Source: Chitinilyticum piscinae (GTDB lineage: Bacteria > Pseudomonadota > Gammaproteobacteria > Burkholderiales > Chitinibacteraceae). From it: DNA of 64,000 nucleotides. The notes beneath the pieces were generated by a model. That model did not search any database, was not told the DNA's origin, and worked only from the letters and a program-made list of their open reading frames with translations. Shown one piece after another: positions 19,021 through 27,047 of the stretch. Each line of letters opens with the position of its first letter. Within the stretch, counting starts at the first letter, position 1. The position numbers were made by a program, and so were the translations under genes. Location: contig NZ_JADFUA010000004.1 of NCBI RefSeq assembly GCF_015223195.1, positions 62,001 through 126,000 on the forward strand, in the 5' to 3' direction.

Positions 19021-19989
19021 ATGCGTATCCTGCTTGCTCCGATGGAGGGGCTGCTCGACCATATCCTGCGCGACATGCTTACCCGTGTCGGCGGTATCGA
19101 CCTCTGCGTCACCGAATTCGTGCGCGTCTCCGGGTCGCTTTTGCCGAACCGCTGTTTCCAGCGCATAGCGCCGGAGCTGTTGACGCAGAGTCACACGCCG
19201 GCCGGAGTGCCGGTTCGGGTGCAATTGCTTGGTTCCGATCCGGTGTGTCTGGCGGAAAACGCCGCGAAGCTTGCCGAACTCAACCCCTGCGGGATTGACC
19301 TGAATTTCGGTTGCCCCGCCAAGACCGTCAACCGGCATAAGGGCGGTGCGATTCTGCTGCGCGAGCCGGAGTTGATTCATGAAATCGTTGGCGCCGTGCG
19401 TGCTGCCGTGCCTGCGCACCTGCCGGTTACGGCCAAGATGCGGCTCGGCTACGAGGATACTGGCAATGCACTGGCCTGCGCGGCGGCGATCGAAGCAGCG
19501 GGGGCTGCCGAGCTGGTCGTGCACGCACGTACCAAGGTCGATGGCTACAAGCCGCCTGCCTACTGGGAGTGGATTGCCACAATCCGTGAACATATTGCCA
19601 TTCCGGTGATTGCGAACGGCGAGATTTGGACGGTGGAGGATTTTCAGCGCTGCCGTGCGATTTCCGGCTGCGACGATTTCATGCTGGGCCGGGGTATTGT
19701 CGCCAATCCGGGCTTGGCCCTGCAGATTCGCGGCGCGCAGGCGCCGAGTTGGCTGGAAATGCTGCCGCTGCTGGCCTTGTTCTGGGAAAAGGTCCAGGAC
19801 ACCGTGCAGCCCAAGCATCGCGCCGGACGGATCAAGCAGTGGCTGAATTACTTGCGCCGGCATTATCCCGAAGCGGAAGCCGCGTATATCGAGCTGCGCC
19901 AGATCAGCAATCCGGATGATTTTGCGACACAATTTTTTGCCGGACAGTATTTGGTCAGAAATGAATTATCTGCAGGTATCAACCTTTAA
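19021..19989 (+). CDS. dusC: tRNA-dihydrouridine(16) synthase
   Basis: 322 residues. FMN enzyme that reduces uridine 16 in the tRNA D-loop. The start MRILLAPMEGLLDHILR, the sequence TEFVRVS and the catalytic cysteine in FGCPAKTVNRHKGG fit DusC rather than DusA or DusB. The LGRGIVANPGLA phosphate-binding loop is near residue 222. The single ATG at 19021 gives the usual length. Confidence 0.93.
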   Translation: MRILLAPMEGLLDHILRDMLTRVGGIDLCVTEFVRVSGSLLPNRCFQRIAPELLTQSHTPAGVPVRVQLLGSDPVCLAENAAKLAELNPCGIDLNFGCPAKTVNRHKGGAILLREPELIHEIVGAVRAAVPAHLPVTAKMRLGYEDTGNALACAAAIEAAGAAELVVHARTKVDGYKPPAYWEWIATIREHIAIPVIANGEIWTVEDFQRCRAISGCDDFMLGRGIVANPGLALQIRGAQAPSWLEMLPLLALFWEKVQDTVQPKHRAGRIKQWLNYLRRHYPEAEAAYIELRQISNPDDFATQFFAGQYLVRNELSAGINL

Positions 19990-20051
19990 TCCATGTATTT
20001 ACTGGTCTGCAGAGTGATACCTTTTGCAGTATTAAGCTGATTTTGGCAAAC

Positions 20052-20078
20052 AAAAAGCCCCGCACTGCGGGGCTTTTT
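20052..20078. terminator. Terminator between dusC and mdh
   Basis: AAAAAGCCCCGC, short loop ACT, GCGGGGCTTTTT. It serves the convergent dusC and mdh genes. Confidence 0.93.
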
Positions 20079-20099
20079 GCTGGAGCAGGGGCTGCCTGA

Positions 20100-21077
20100 T
20101 TACAGCAGGTGCTTGATCGCGTCACGCTCTTCGGACAGTTCCTTGGCGGTGGCGTCCATCTTGGCTCGGCTGAATTCGCTGATTTCCAGGCCTTCGATGA
20201 TGGTGTACTTGCCGTCCTTGCAGGTTACCGGGTAGCCGTAGATCAGGTCGCTGTAGCCGTATTCGCCGTTGGCCGGAACACCCATGGTGACCCAGTCGCC
20301 TTCCGGAGTGCCCAGTACCCAGTTACGGATGTGGTCGATGGCAGCATTGGCAGCAGAGGCGGCGGAAGACAGGCCGCGCGCCTTGATGATGGCTGCGCCA
20401 CGTTGCTGAACGGTCGGGATGAATTCGCTTTCCAGCCACTTCTGATCGTTGATCAGGTTCGCAGCATTCTGGCCCTTCACTTCGGCGTGGAAGATGTCCG
20501 GATACTGGGTGGCGGAGTGGTTGCCCCAGATGGTCATCTTGGTGACGTCAGTGACGGCAACGCCGGTCTTCTGGGCGATTTGGGTCAGGGCGCGGTTGTG
20601 ATCCAGACGCATCATGGCAGTGAAGTTGGCCGGGTTCAGGTCCGGTGCATTCTTCATGGCGATGTAGGCGTTGGTGTTGGCCGGGTTGCCGACCACCAGC
20701 ACCTTTACGTCACGCGAGGCTACGGCGTTCAGTGCCTTGCCCTGGGTGGTGAAGATGGCGCCATTGGCTTCGAGCAGATCCTTGCGCTCCATGCCCGGGC
20801 CGCGCGGACGGGCGCCAACCAGCAGGGCAACGTCGGCATCCTTGAAGGCAACCATCGGATCGTCAGTCTGAACGATGCCGGCCAGCAGCGGGAATGCACA
20901 GTCATCCAGTTCCATGACCACGCCGTTGAGCGCCGGCAGGGACGGAGTGATGTCCAGCAGTTGCAGGATGACCGGTTGATCCGGACCCAGCATGGCGCCG
21001 GAGGCGATGCGGAACAGCAGGCTGTAACCAATCTGGCCGGCTGCGCCGGTAACGGCAACGCGTACAGGTTTCTTCAT
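20100..21077 (-). CDS. mdh: Malate dehydrogenase
   Basis: 325 residues, the cytosolic-type MDH usual in betaproteobacteria. NAD-binding loop [15 protein letters not shown] near residue 8; substrate arginines in [14 protein letters not shown]; catalytic His in [11 protein letters not shown]. It interconverts malate and oxaloacetate. A GGAG sequence nine bases upstream favours the ATG at 21077 over the one two codons earlier (21083). Divergent from the GntR regulator; a TTATATAA palindrome lies in its leader. Confidence 0.97.
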   Translation of the reverse strand: MKKPVRVAVTGAAGQIGYSLLFRIASGAMLGPDQPVILQLLDITPSLPALNGVVMELDDCAFPLLAGIVQTDDPMVAFKDADVALLVGARPRGPGMERKDLLEANGAIFTTQGKALNAVASRDVKVLVVGNPANTNAYIAMKNAPDLNPANFTAMMRLDHNRALTQIAQKTGVAVTDVTKMTIWGNHSATQYPDIFHAEVKGQNAANLINDQKWLESEFIPTVQQRGAAIIKARGLSSAASAANAAIDHIRNWVLGTPEGDWVTMGVPANGEYGYSDLIYGYPVTCKDGKYTIIEGLEISEFSRAKMDATAKELSEERDAIKHLL

Positions 21078-21117
21078 GTTCATGAACTCCGAAGGCTTGG
21101 AGGGCGACACGCCTCCA

Positions 21118-21127
21118 TTTATATAAA
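21118..21127. promoter_or_regulatory. TTTATATAAA palindrome in the mdh leader
   Basis: 10-bp palindrome 41 bp upstream of the mdh start. It shares the core TTATATAA with the two stronger sites at 21236 and 22056, so it may be a weak site for the same regulator. Confidence 0.35.
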
Positions 21128-21233
21128 GCTGTCATGCCGGCGTTCGCTGCCGACTGGTGCGCGCCAGTGTATCACGCGGGCGGGCGTCCGTGATTTGAAT
21201 TGTGCCATGAAATCAAAAATCGTGTTACATCTT

Positions 21234-21261
21234 TTGTCTTATATAAGACCTGTGCTAGACT
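21234..21261 (+). promoter_or_regulatory. Putative promoter of the GntR regulator gene
   Basis: TTGTCT (21234-21239) and TAGACT (21256-21261), 16 bp apart. The palindrome at 21236-21249 covers the -35 box and the spacer, so binding there should block this promoter. Confidence 0.45.
21236..21249. promoter_or_regulatory. GntR-type operator, perfect 14-bp palindrome
   Basis: GTCTTATATAAGAC, a perfect palindrome between mdh and the GntR gene, repeated with one change upstream of sdhC. GntR/UTRA regulators bind short AT-centred palindromes, so the neighbouring regulator is the natural candidate. Confidence 0.65.
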
Positions 21262-21300
21262 TGCCGCCAATAACTGTGATACAAAGCGCGTATATTGATC

Positions 21301-22029
21301 ATGAGCAAACTTGCTGCACAGCCCCTCTACCGACAGGTGCTCCGCGAAGTGATGGCGGCCATCGAGGCGGGCGAGTGGGATGAGGATGAATCCCTGCCGA
21401 GCGAAACAGACTTGGCCAAGCGCTTTGGCGTGAGCCAGGGGACGGTTCGCAAGGCACTGGATGCACTGGTAGCCGATGCGGTGTTGTATCGCCGCCAGGG
21501 GGTCGGGACGTTTGTGGCGGGGACCAGTGACTTTCTGTTGCGTGGCCTCTTTACAACACCGGCAGGTGCCGATGGGGTCAAGCCCAGTGTCGAGTTGCTG
21601 AGCTGCGTGAAGATCCATGCCGGCGAGCAACTGGCGGAGATTCTCGGGCTGCGACGGGCTGCGGCATTGTGGCAGGTTCGCCGGCTGTTGCGTGTCGGTG
21701 GGCAGGTGATTGGTCTGGAAGAAATGCTGCTGCCTGAAGCCAATTTTCCAAGTCTGGAAATGCGGCGGATCAGGGAGCTGAAGGGGAACCTTCGCGAGTT
21801 GTGCTGGCGGGATTTCGGTGTTCGCCTCAAGGACGGCCAGGTGCGTTACCGGGCTGTGCTGGCCGGGCAAACCGAAGCGCGACTCTTGATGACGGATGTG
21901 AATGAGCCATTGCTGCAGCTTGTGCGGTTGGCCGTGGATTTTGAGGGGCGCCCCCAGGTATGGAGCGTCGCCTGGCTGAGGACGGAAGAGCTGGCTTTCG
22001 AGCCACCGGTGCTTAGTCCGCAGGTTTAG
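21301..22029 (+). CDS. GntR-family (HutC/UTRA subfamily) transcriptional regulator of the TCA block
   Basis: 242 residues. The N-terminal winged helix is clear: PLYRQVLREVMAAIEAGEW, then LPSETDLAKRFGVSQGTVRKAL and the wing GVGTFVAG. From about residue 95 a UTRA ligand-binding domain follows (LWQVRRLLRVGGQVIGLEEMLLP). It sits between divergent mdh and the sdh operon, with near-identical palindromes in front of itself and sdhC. This suggests autoregulation and control of sdhCDAB; the ligand is unknown. Start at the ATG at 21301; a TTG lies two codons upstream. Confidence 0.9.
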   Translation: MSKLAAQPLYRQVLREVMAAIEAGEWDEDESLPSETDLAKRFGVSQGTVRKALDALVADAVLYRRQGVGTFVAGTSDFLLRGLFTTPAGADGVKPSVELLSCVKIHAGEQLAEILGLRRAAALWQVRRLLRVGGQVIGLEEMLLPEANFPSLEMRRIRELKGNLRELCWRDFGVRLKDGQVRYRAVLAGQTEARLLMTDVNEPLLQLVRLAVDFEGRPQVWSVAWLRTEELAFEPPVLSPQV

Positions 22030-22042
22030 GTTTTTAAATGCT

Positions 22043-22069
22043 GTCTTATGGGTCGGTCTTATATAAGAT
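22043..22069. promoter_or_regulatory. GntR-type operator region upstream of sdhC
   Basis: GTCTTATATAAGAT (22056-22069) matches the palindrome at 21236 in 13 of 14 bases, and an extra half-site GTCTTAT lies 13 bp upstream (22043-22049). The TATAAG part may double as a -10 element. Confidence 0.62.
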
Positions 22070-22132
22070 AGCGGATGAGAGAGGGTGGCGATGGCGACAT
22101 CGCCTGATTTGTACAGAAGAGGAACGCGCGTT

Positions 22133-22507
22133 ATGCAAAAGACACGCCCCAAGCACCTGGATCTGCGGGTAATCAAATTTCCGCTGCCTGCCATTGTGTC
22201 CGGCCTGCACCGTATCAGTGGTGCCTTGCTGGCTTTATCCATTCCCTTTGTGCTGTATGCACTGGAAGGTTCGCTGGCGAGTGCCGAGCGTTTCGAGGCG
22301 TTCCGCGCCTGTCTGGCCAATCCGCTGGCCAAGCTGCTGCTGCTGGTGGTGTTGTGGGCATTCCTGCATCACGCCTGTGCCGGCACCCGCTTCCTGTTCC
22401 TGGACATGCACAAGGGCACTGATCTGAAGACTGCCCGTGCGACCTCGATGATCGTCATGGTGGTGAGCCTCGCGCTGACTGCCGCTATCGGAGCATATGC
22501 ATGGTAA
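22133..22507 (+). CDS. sdhC: Succinate dehydrogenase cytochrome b556 subunit
   Basis: 124 residues with three membrane helices. The quinone-site stretch SGLHRISGALLAL and the haem-ligand region LHHACAGTRFLFLD are typical of SdhC. It anchors the SdhAB catalytic subunits to the inner membrane and passes electrons to ubiquinone. AGAGGAAC at 22118-22125 fixes the ATG at 22133; an open frame to 22085 is not supported. Overlaps sdhD by 7 bp. Confidence 0.93.
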   Translation: MQKTRPKHLDLRVIKFPLPAIVSGLHRISGALLALSIPFVLYALEGSLASAERFEAFRACLANPLAKLLLLVVLWAFLHHACAGTRFLFLDMHKGTDLKTARATSMIVMVVSLALTAAIGAYAW

Positions 22508-22848
22508 ATCGTCACGTTGTAGGTGCGCACTACGGGCTGCGCGACTGGCTGGTGCAGCGCGCCACCGCCGTCATCATGCTGGTTTATGCCGTTGCTGTTG
22601 GCGCATTTGTCCTGTTTGCCGCCAAGGCCGGCTACGCCGACTGGCAGAAACTGTTCTCCTGTACCTGGGTGCGCGTACTGAGTACCGTAACCTTCCTAGC
22701 ACTGCTGTGGCATGCCTGGGTCGGTATCCGCGACATCTGGATGGACTACATCCAGCCGCTGGGCCTGCGCGTGACCGCGCATGTGGTGACGATCCTGTGG
22801 CTGGTAGCCAGTCTCGTTTACATGATTAAAGTTGTGTGGGGTGTTTGA
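22501..22848 (+). CDS. sdhD: Succinate dehydrogenase hydrophobic anchor subunit
   Basis: 115 residues, three membrane helices. The start GAHYGLRDWLVQRATAVIM and the histidine in LLWHAWVGIRDIWMDY (haem b ligand region) identify SdhD. The start overlaps the sdhC stop (ATGGTAA), which implies coupled translation. sdhA begins 2 bp after its stop. Confidence 0.93.
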   Translation: MVNRHVVGAHYGLRDWLVQRATAVIMLVYAVAVGAFVLFAAKAGYADWQKLFSCTWVRVLSTVTFLALLWHAWVGIRDIWMDYIQPLGLRVTAHVVTILWLVASLVYMIKVVWGV

Positions 22849-22850
22849 GC

Positions 22851-24623
22851 ATGGCCATTCCTGTTCGCAAATTCGATGCGGTAATTGTCGGTGCGGGTGG
22901 TGCCGGTCTGCGCGCCGCACTGCAACTGTCCGAAGCCGGCCTGAAAACCGCCGTGCTCTCCAAGGTATTCCCGACCCGTTCGCACACCGTTGCTGCGCAG
23001 GGCGGCGTATCCGCCTCGCTGGGCAATTCCGAGCCGGATCACTGGCACTGGCACATGTACGACACCGTGAAGGGTTCGGACTGGCTGGGTGACCAGGACG
23101 CCATCGAATTCATGTGCCGCGAGGCGCCGAATGTCGTGGTTGAGCTGGAACATTTTGGCATGCCGTTCGACCGCAATGCCGATGGCTCCATCTATCAGCG
23201 CCCCTTCGGTGGCCACATGTCCAATTTCGGCGAAAAGCCGGTACGCCGCGCCTGTGCTGCCGCTGACCGCACTGGCCACGCCATGCTGCATGCGCTGTAC
23301 CAGCGCAATGTGCGCGCCAATACCCAGTTCTTCGTTGAATGGATGGCGCTGGATCTGGTGCGCGACGCTGAAGGCAATGTGCAGGGCGTGGTGGCCATGG
23401 AAATGGAAACCAGCGAGATCTACGTATTCCAGGCCAAGGCGACCCTGTTTGCCACGGGTGGTGCGGGCCGCATCTTTGCTTCGTCGACCAACGCTTTCAT
23501 CAACACCGGTGACGGTCTGGGGATGGCTGCACGTGCCGGTATCCCGCTGGAAGACATGGAGTTCTGGCAATTCCACCCGACCGGTGTGGCTGGTGCGGGC
23601 GTATTGATTACCGAGGGCGTTCGCGGTGAAGGTGGCATTCTCCGCAATGCGCAGGGCGAGCGCTTCATGGAGCGCTATGCGCCGAATGCCAAGGATCTGG
23701 CTTCGCGTGACGTCGTTTCCCGCGCCATGGTCACCGAAATCAATGAAGGTCGTGGCTGTGGCCCGAACAAGGATCACGTGCTGCTCGACATCACGCATCT
23801 GGATCCGGAAGTCATCATGTCCAAACTGCCGGGCATCCGCGAGATTTCGATCAAGTTTGCCGGTGTGGACCCGATCAAGGCGCCGATCCCGGTTGTGCCG
23901 ACCTGTCACTACCAGATGGGGGGTATCCCGACCAACTACAAGGGTGAAGTAGTGGTTGATGGTAATACCGTCCAGGGTTTCTATGCTGCCGGCGAAGTGG
24001 CTTGCGCCTCGGTGCATGGTGCCAACCGTCTGGGTACCAACTCGCTGCTGGATCTGCTGGTTTTCGGCAAGTCCTCCGGCAACAGCATGATCGACTACAT
24101 CAAGGCCGCACCCAAGGATCTGCCGGAGCTGCACACCGCCGATGTGGAGCGTTCCGTCGCCCGTGTCGAGCGGTTGAACACCCAGAAAAACGGCAGCAAT
24201 GTACATGAAGCCCGTTCTGCCATGCAGCGTACCATGCAGGCGCACTGTGGCGTGTTCCGCTTCAAGGATATGCTGGCACAAGGTGTCGAGAAGATTCTGG
24301 AAGTCGAGAAGCTGGTGAAGACCACCGAAATCGCCGACAAATCCAAGACTTTCAACACCGCCCGCATCGAAGCGCTGGAACTGGAGAACCTGATCGAAGT
24401 GGCCAAGGCCACCATGATCTCGGCCAATGCCCGCACCGAATCGCGTGGCGCGCACGTGCGTGATGACGCTGCCGATACGCCGGAAAATCCGAACGGCCGT
24501 GACGACCAGAACTGGTTGAAGCACACCCTGTGGCATCGTGATGGCAACCGTCTGGATTACAAGCCGGTGAACCTGAAGCCGCTGACCGTCGAAACCATCG
24601 CACTGAAGACCCGCTCGTACTAA
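22851..24623 (+). CDS. sdhA: Succinate dehydrogenase flavoprotein subunit
   Basis: 590 residues. The FAD-binding GAGGAGLRAAL is near residue 15. The histidine in SHTVAAQGGVSA carries the covalent FAD. The active-site regions HPTGVAGAG and ANRLGTNSLLDLLVFGK are intact. It oxidises succinate to fumarate on the cytoplasmic face of the complex. Start at the ATG 22851. Confidence 0.98.
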   Translation: MAIPVRKFDAVIVGAGGAGLRAALQLSEAGLKTAVLSKVFPTRSHTVAAQGGVSASLGNSEPDHWHWHMYDTVKGSDWLGDQDAIEFMCREAPNVVVELEHFGMPFDRNADGSIYQRPFGGHMSNFGEKPVRRACAAADRTGHAMLHALYQRNVRANTQFFVEWMALDLVRDAEGNVQGVVAMEMETSEIYVFQAKATLFATGGAGRIFASSTNAFINTGDGLGMAARAGIPLEDMEFWQFHPTGVAGAGVLITEGVRGEGGILRNAQGERFMERYAPNAKDLASRDVVSRAMVTEINEGRGCGPNKDHVLLDITHLDPEVIMSKLPGIREISIKFAGVDPIKAPIPVVPTCHYQMGGIPTNYKGEVVVDGNTVQGFYAAGEVACASVHGANRLGTNSLLDLLVFGKSSGNSMIDYIKAAPKDLPELHTADVERSVARVERLNTQKNGSNVHEARSAMQRTMQAHCGVFRFKDMLAQGVEKILEVEKLVKTTEIADKSKTFNTARIEALELENLIEVAKATMISANARTESRGAHVRDDAADTPENPNGRDDQNWLKHTLWHRDGNRLDYKPVNLKPLTVETIALKTRSY

Positions 24624-24636
24624 GAGGCGCCGAGAA

Positions 24637-25350
24637 ATGAGCATGCAAACTGTCAAATTCCGCATCTATCGCTACGATCCGGACAAGGATGCCAAGCCCT
24701 ACATGCAGGACATCAGTGTCGAGGTGGATCCGAGCACCGAGCGCAAGCTGCTGGACGCGCTGGTCAAGCTGAAAGTTGTCGACGAATCGCTGTCCTTCCG
24801 CCGTTCCTGCCGTGAAGGCGTGTGCGGTTCGGATGCGATGAACATCAACGGCAAGAATGGCCTGGCCTGTATTACCGACATCGATACGCTCAAGCAGCCG
24901 ATCGAAGTTCGTCCGCTGCCGGGCCTGCCGGTCATCCGCGATCTGATCGTCGACATGACCCAGTTCTTCAAGCAGTACCATTCGATCAAGCCCTACGTGA
25001 TCAATGACACACCGGCGCCGGATCGCGAGCGCCTGCAAAGCCAGGAAGACCGCAAGGAACTCGACGGCCTTTATGAGTGCATTCTGTGTGCGTGCTGTTC
25101 GACCTCCTGTCCGTCGTTCTGGTGGAACCCGGACAAATTCGTCGGTCCGGCAGGCCTGCTGGCTGCCTACCGCTTTATCGCGGACACCCGCGATACCGCG
25201 ACCAACGAGCGTCTGGACAATCTGGAAGACCCGTACCGCCTGTTCCGCTGCCACACCATCATGAACTGCGTCGATGTGTGTCCGAAGGAGCTGAACCCGA
25301 CCAAGGCGATCGGCAAGATCAAGGAACTGATGCTCAAGCGCGTAGCGTAA
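24637..25350 (+). CDS. sdhB: Succinate dehydrogenase iron-sulfur subunit
   Basis: 237 residues. All three Fe-S clusters can be placed: the 2Fe-2S ligands in CREGVCGSDAM...GLAC, the 4Fe-4S ligands in CILCACCSTSCP, and the 3Fe-4S ligands in CHTIMNC with the later CP. It carries electrons from FAD to the quinone site. An AGAGG sequence lies 9 bases before the ATG at 24637; a second ATG two codons on is also possible. Confidence 0.98.
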   Translation: MSMQTVKFRIYRYDPDKDAKPYMQDISVEVDPSTERKLLDALVKLKVVDESLSFRRSCREGVCGSDAMNINGKNGLACITDIDTLKQPIEVRPLPGLPVIRDLIVDMTQFFKQYHSIKPYVINDTPAPDRERLQSQEDRKELDGLYECILCACCSTSCPSFWWNPDKFVGPAGLLAAYRFIADTRDTATNERLDNLEDPYRLFRCHTIMNCVDVCPKELNPTKAIGKIKELMLKRVA

Positions 25351-25364
25351 GGGCGGGCAAGCAC

Positions 25365-25610
25365 ATGGACGACATTCATCTGAAACGGCTGGTGTGGCGC
25401 TCGCGCCGCGGCCTGCTGGAACTGGATCTGCAGCTGGAGCGTTTTGTGGCGGAGGTGCTACCCACGCTCTCGGATGCCGATCTGGCCGAATACGAAGCCG
25501 TCCTGCTGCTGCCGGACAATGACTTTCTCGATTATCTGAATGGCAAGGCCGACTGCCCGGATGCACAGCTCAAGCCCATGCTCGAGCGCATCCGCGCAGC
25601 ACAACACTAG
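25365..25610 (+). CDS. sdhE: FAD assembly factor SdhE
   Basis: 81 residues. The conserved RGLLELDL (RGxxE motif) near residue 14 and the C-terminal helical pattern (LPDNDFLDYLNGK) identify SdhE, which helps attach FAD covalently to SdhA. It is placed directly after sdhB (14 bp gap) and before gltA, as in Neisseria and other betaproteobacteria. Confidence 0.94.
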   Translation: MDDIHLKRLVWRSRRGLLELDLQLERFVAEVLPTLSDADLAEYEAVLLLPDNDFLDYLNGKADCPDAQLKPMLERIRAAQH

Positions 25611-25655
25611 ACTTTTCGGCCTTTGCCGAACTTCACACACAGGAGTATTTCTGCG

Positions 25656-26942
25656 ATGGACAAGAAGGTAACTCTCTCCTACAACGGCGACCAGTCGCTT
25701 GATCTGCCCGTTCTCGATGGCACGCTGGGCCCGTCCGTAGTGGACATCCGTACCTTTGCCAAGACCGGCATGTTCACGTTTGACCCGGGTTTTCTGGCAA
25801 CCGCTTCCTGCGAATCCAAAATCACCTTCATCGATGGTGACCAGGGGCAGCTGTACTACCGCGGTTACCCGATCGAGCAGCTGGCCGAAGGCGGCTCCGA
25901 CTTCCTGGAAACCTGCTATCTGCTGATTTACGGCGAACTGCCGAGCAAGGCGCAGAAGGACGAGTTCGTGAAGACCGTGACCGAGCACACCATGGTTCAC
26001 GAGCAGCTGACCCGCTTCTGGCAAGGCTTCCGCCGTGATGCCCACCCGATGGCCATGATGGTTGGCGTGGTTGGTGCCCTGTCGGCCTTCTATCAGGACA
26101 GCCTGGATGTTGCCAACCCGCGTCACCGCGAAGTGGCTATCTACCGCCTGCTGTCGAAGATTCCGACCATCGCGGCGATGTGCTACCGCTACAGCCAGGG
26201 CCTGCCGTTCGCCTATCCGCGCAACGACCTGAGCTACACCGCGAACTTCATGCACATGATGTTCTCCACCCCGTGCGCACCGTACGAGCCGAATCCGGTG
26301 CTGGTCCGTGCGCTCGACCGCATCCTGATCCTGCACGCCGATCACGAGCAGAATGCCTCCACCTCGACTGTACGCCTGTCCGGTTCGTCCGGCGCCAATC
26401 CGTTTGCTTGCATCGCCGCCGGTATCGCCACACTGTGGGGCCCGTCGCACGGCGGCGCCAACGAAGCTGTACTGCTGATGCTTGATGAAATCGGCTCGGT
26501 GGAAAATGTTCCGGCCTTCATGGAAGGAGTGAAGAACAAGACCCACAAACTGATGGGTTTCGGTCACCGCGTGTACAAGAACATGGACCCGCGTGCTGCG
26601 ATCATGAAGCGCACCTGCGACGAAGTACTGGCCGAACTGGGCCTGCAGGACGATCCGAAGTTCAAGCTGGCCATGGCGCTGGAAAAGATTGCGCTGGAAG
26701 ACGAATACTTCGTATCCCGCAAGCTCTACCCGAACGTCGACTTCTACTCCGGCATCGTCCAGTCCGCTCTGGGTATTCCGGTAGAAATGTTCACCGTGAT
26801 CTTCGCGGTTGCCCGTACCGTGGGCTGGATCAGCCACTGGAACGAAATGATGTCCGATCCGGGCATGAAGATCGGTCGTCCGCGCCAGCTGTACACCGGT
26901 GCTCCGCGCCGTGACTACGTGAAGATGGCAGACCGCGGCTAA
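25656..26942 (+). CDS. gltA: Citrate synthase (type II)
   Basis: 428 residues, the size of the hexameric, NADH-sensitive Gram-negative enzyme. The catalytic His in [11 protein letters not shown], the His in [15 protein letters not shown] and the Asp in YPNVDFYSG are all present. It condenses acetyl-CoA and oxaloacetate. AGGAG at 25641-25645 fixes the ATG at 25656. Probably read from the sdh promoter. Confidence 0.98.
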   Translation: MDKKVTLSYNGDQSLDLPVLDGTLGPSVVDIRTFAKTGMFTFDPGFLATASCESKITFIDGDQGQLYYRGYPIEQLAEGGSDFLETCYLLIYGELPSKAQKDEFVKTVTEHTMVHEQLTRFWQGFRRDAHPMAMMVGVVGALSAFYQDSLDVANPRHREVAIYRLLSKIPTIAAMCYRYSQGLPFAYPRNDLSYTANFMHMMFSTPCAPYEPNPVLVRALDRILILHADHEQNASTSTVRLSGSSGANPFACIAAGIATLWGPSHGGANEAVLLMLDEIGSVENVPAFMEGVKNKTHKLMGFGHRVYKNMDPRAAIMKRTCDEVLAELGLQDDPKFKLAMALEKIALEDEYFVSRKLYPNVDFYSGIVQSALGIPVEMFTVIFAVARTVGWISHWNEMMSDPGMKIGRPRQLYTGAPRRDYVKMADRG

Positions 26943-26951
26943 TACCAAGTG

Positions 26952-26976
26952 CGCCACCGGCTGTATGCCGGTGGCG
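26952..26976 (+). repeat. Intercistronic hairpin between gltA and sucA
   Basis: Perfect 10-bp stem CGCCACCGGC / GCCGGTGGCG with loop TGTAT, 10 bp after the gltA stop. With no T tract it is more likely an mRNA-stabilising or partial-termination element than a full terminator. Confidence 0.6.
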
Positions 26977-27047
26977 TTACTGCATTGACCGGAAACGGGC
27001 ATCAGCTTGCGGCTTGCCCGGTACATAAAACAGGATTTACCACGGCA

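Noticed and set aside
22818-24665. 615-codon minus-strand open frame within sdhA
   Set aside because: Antisense shadow of a conserved enzyme gene; low-complexity Gly/His/Gln composition.
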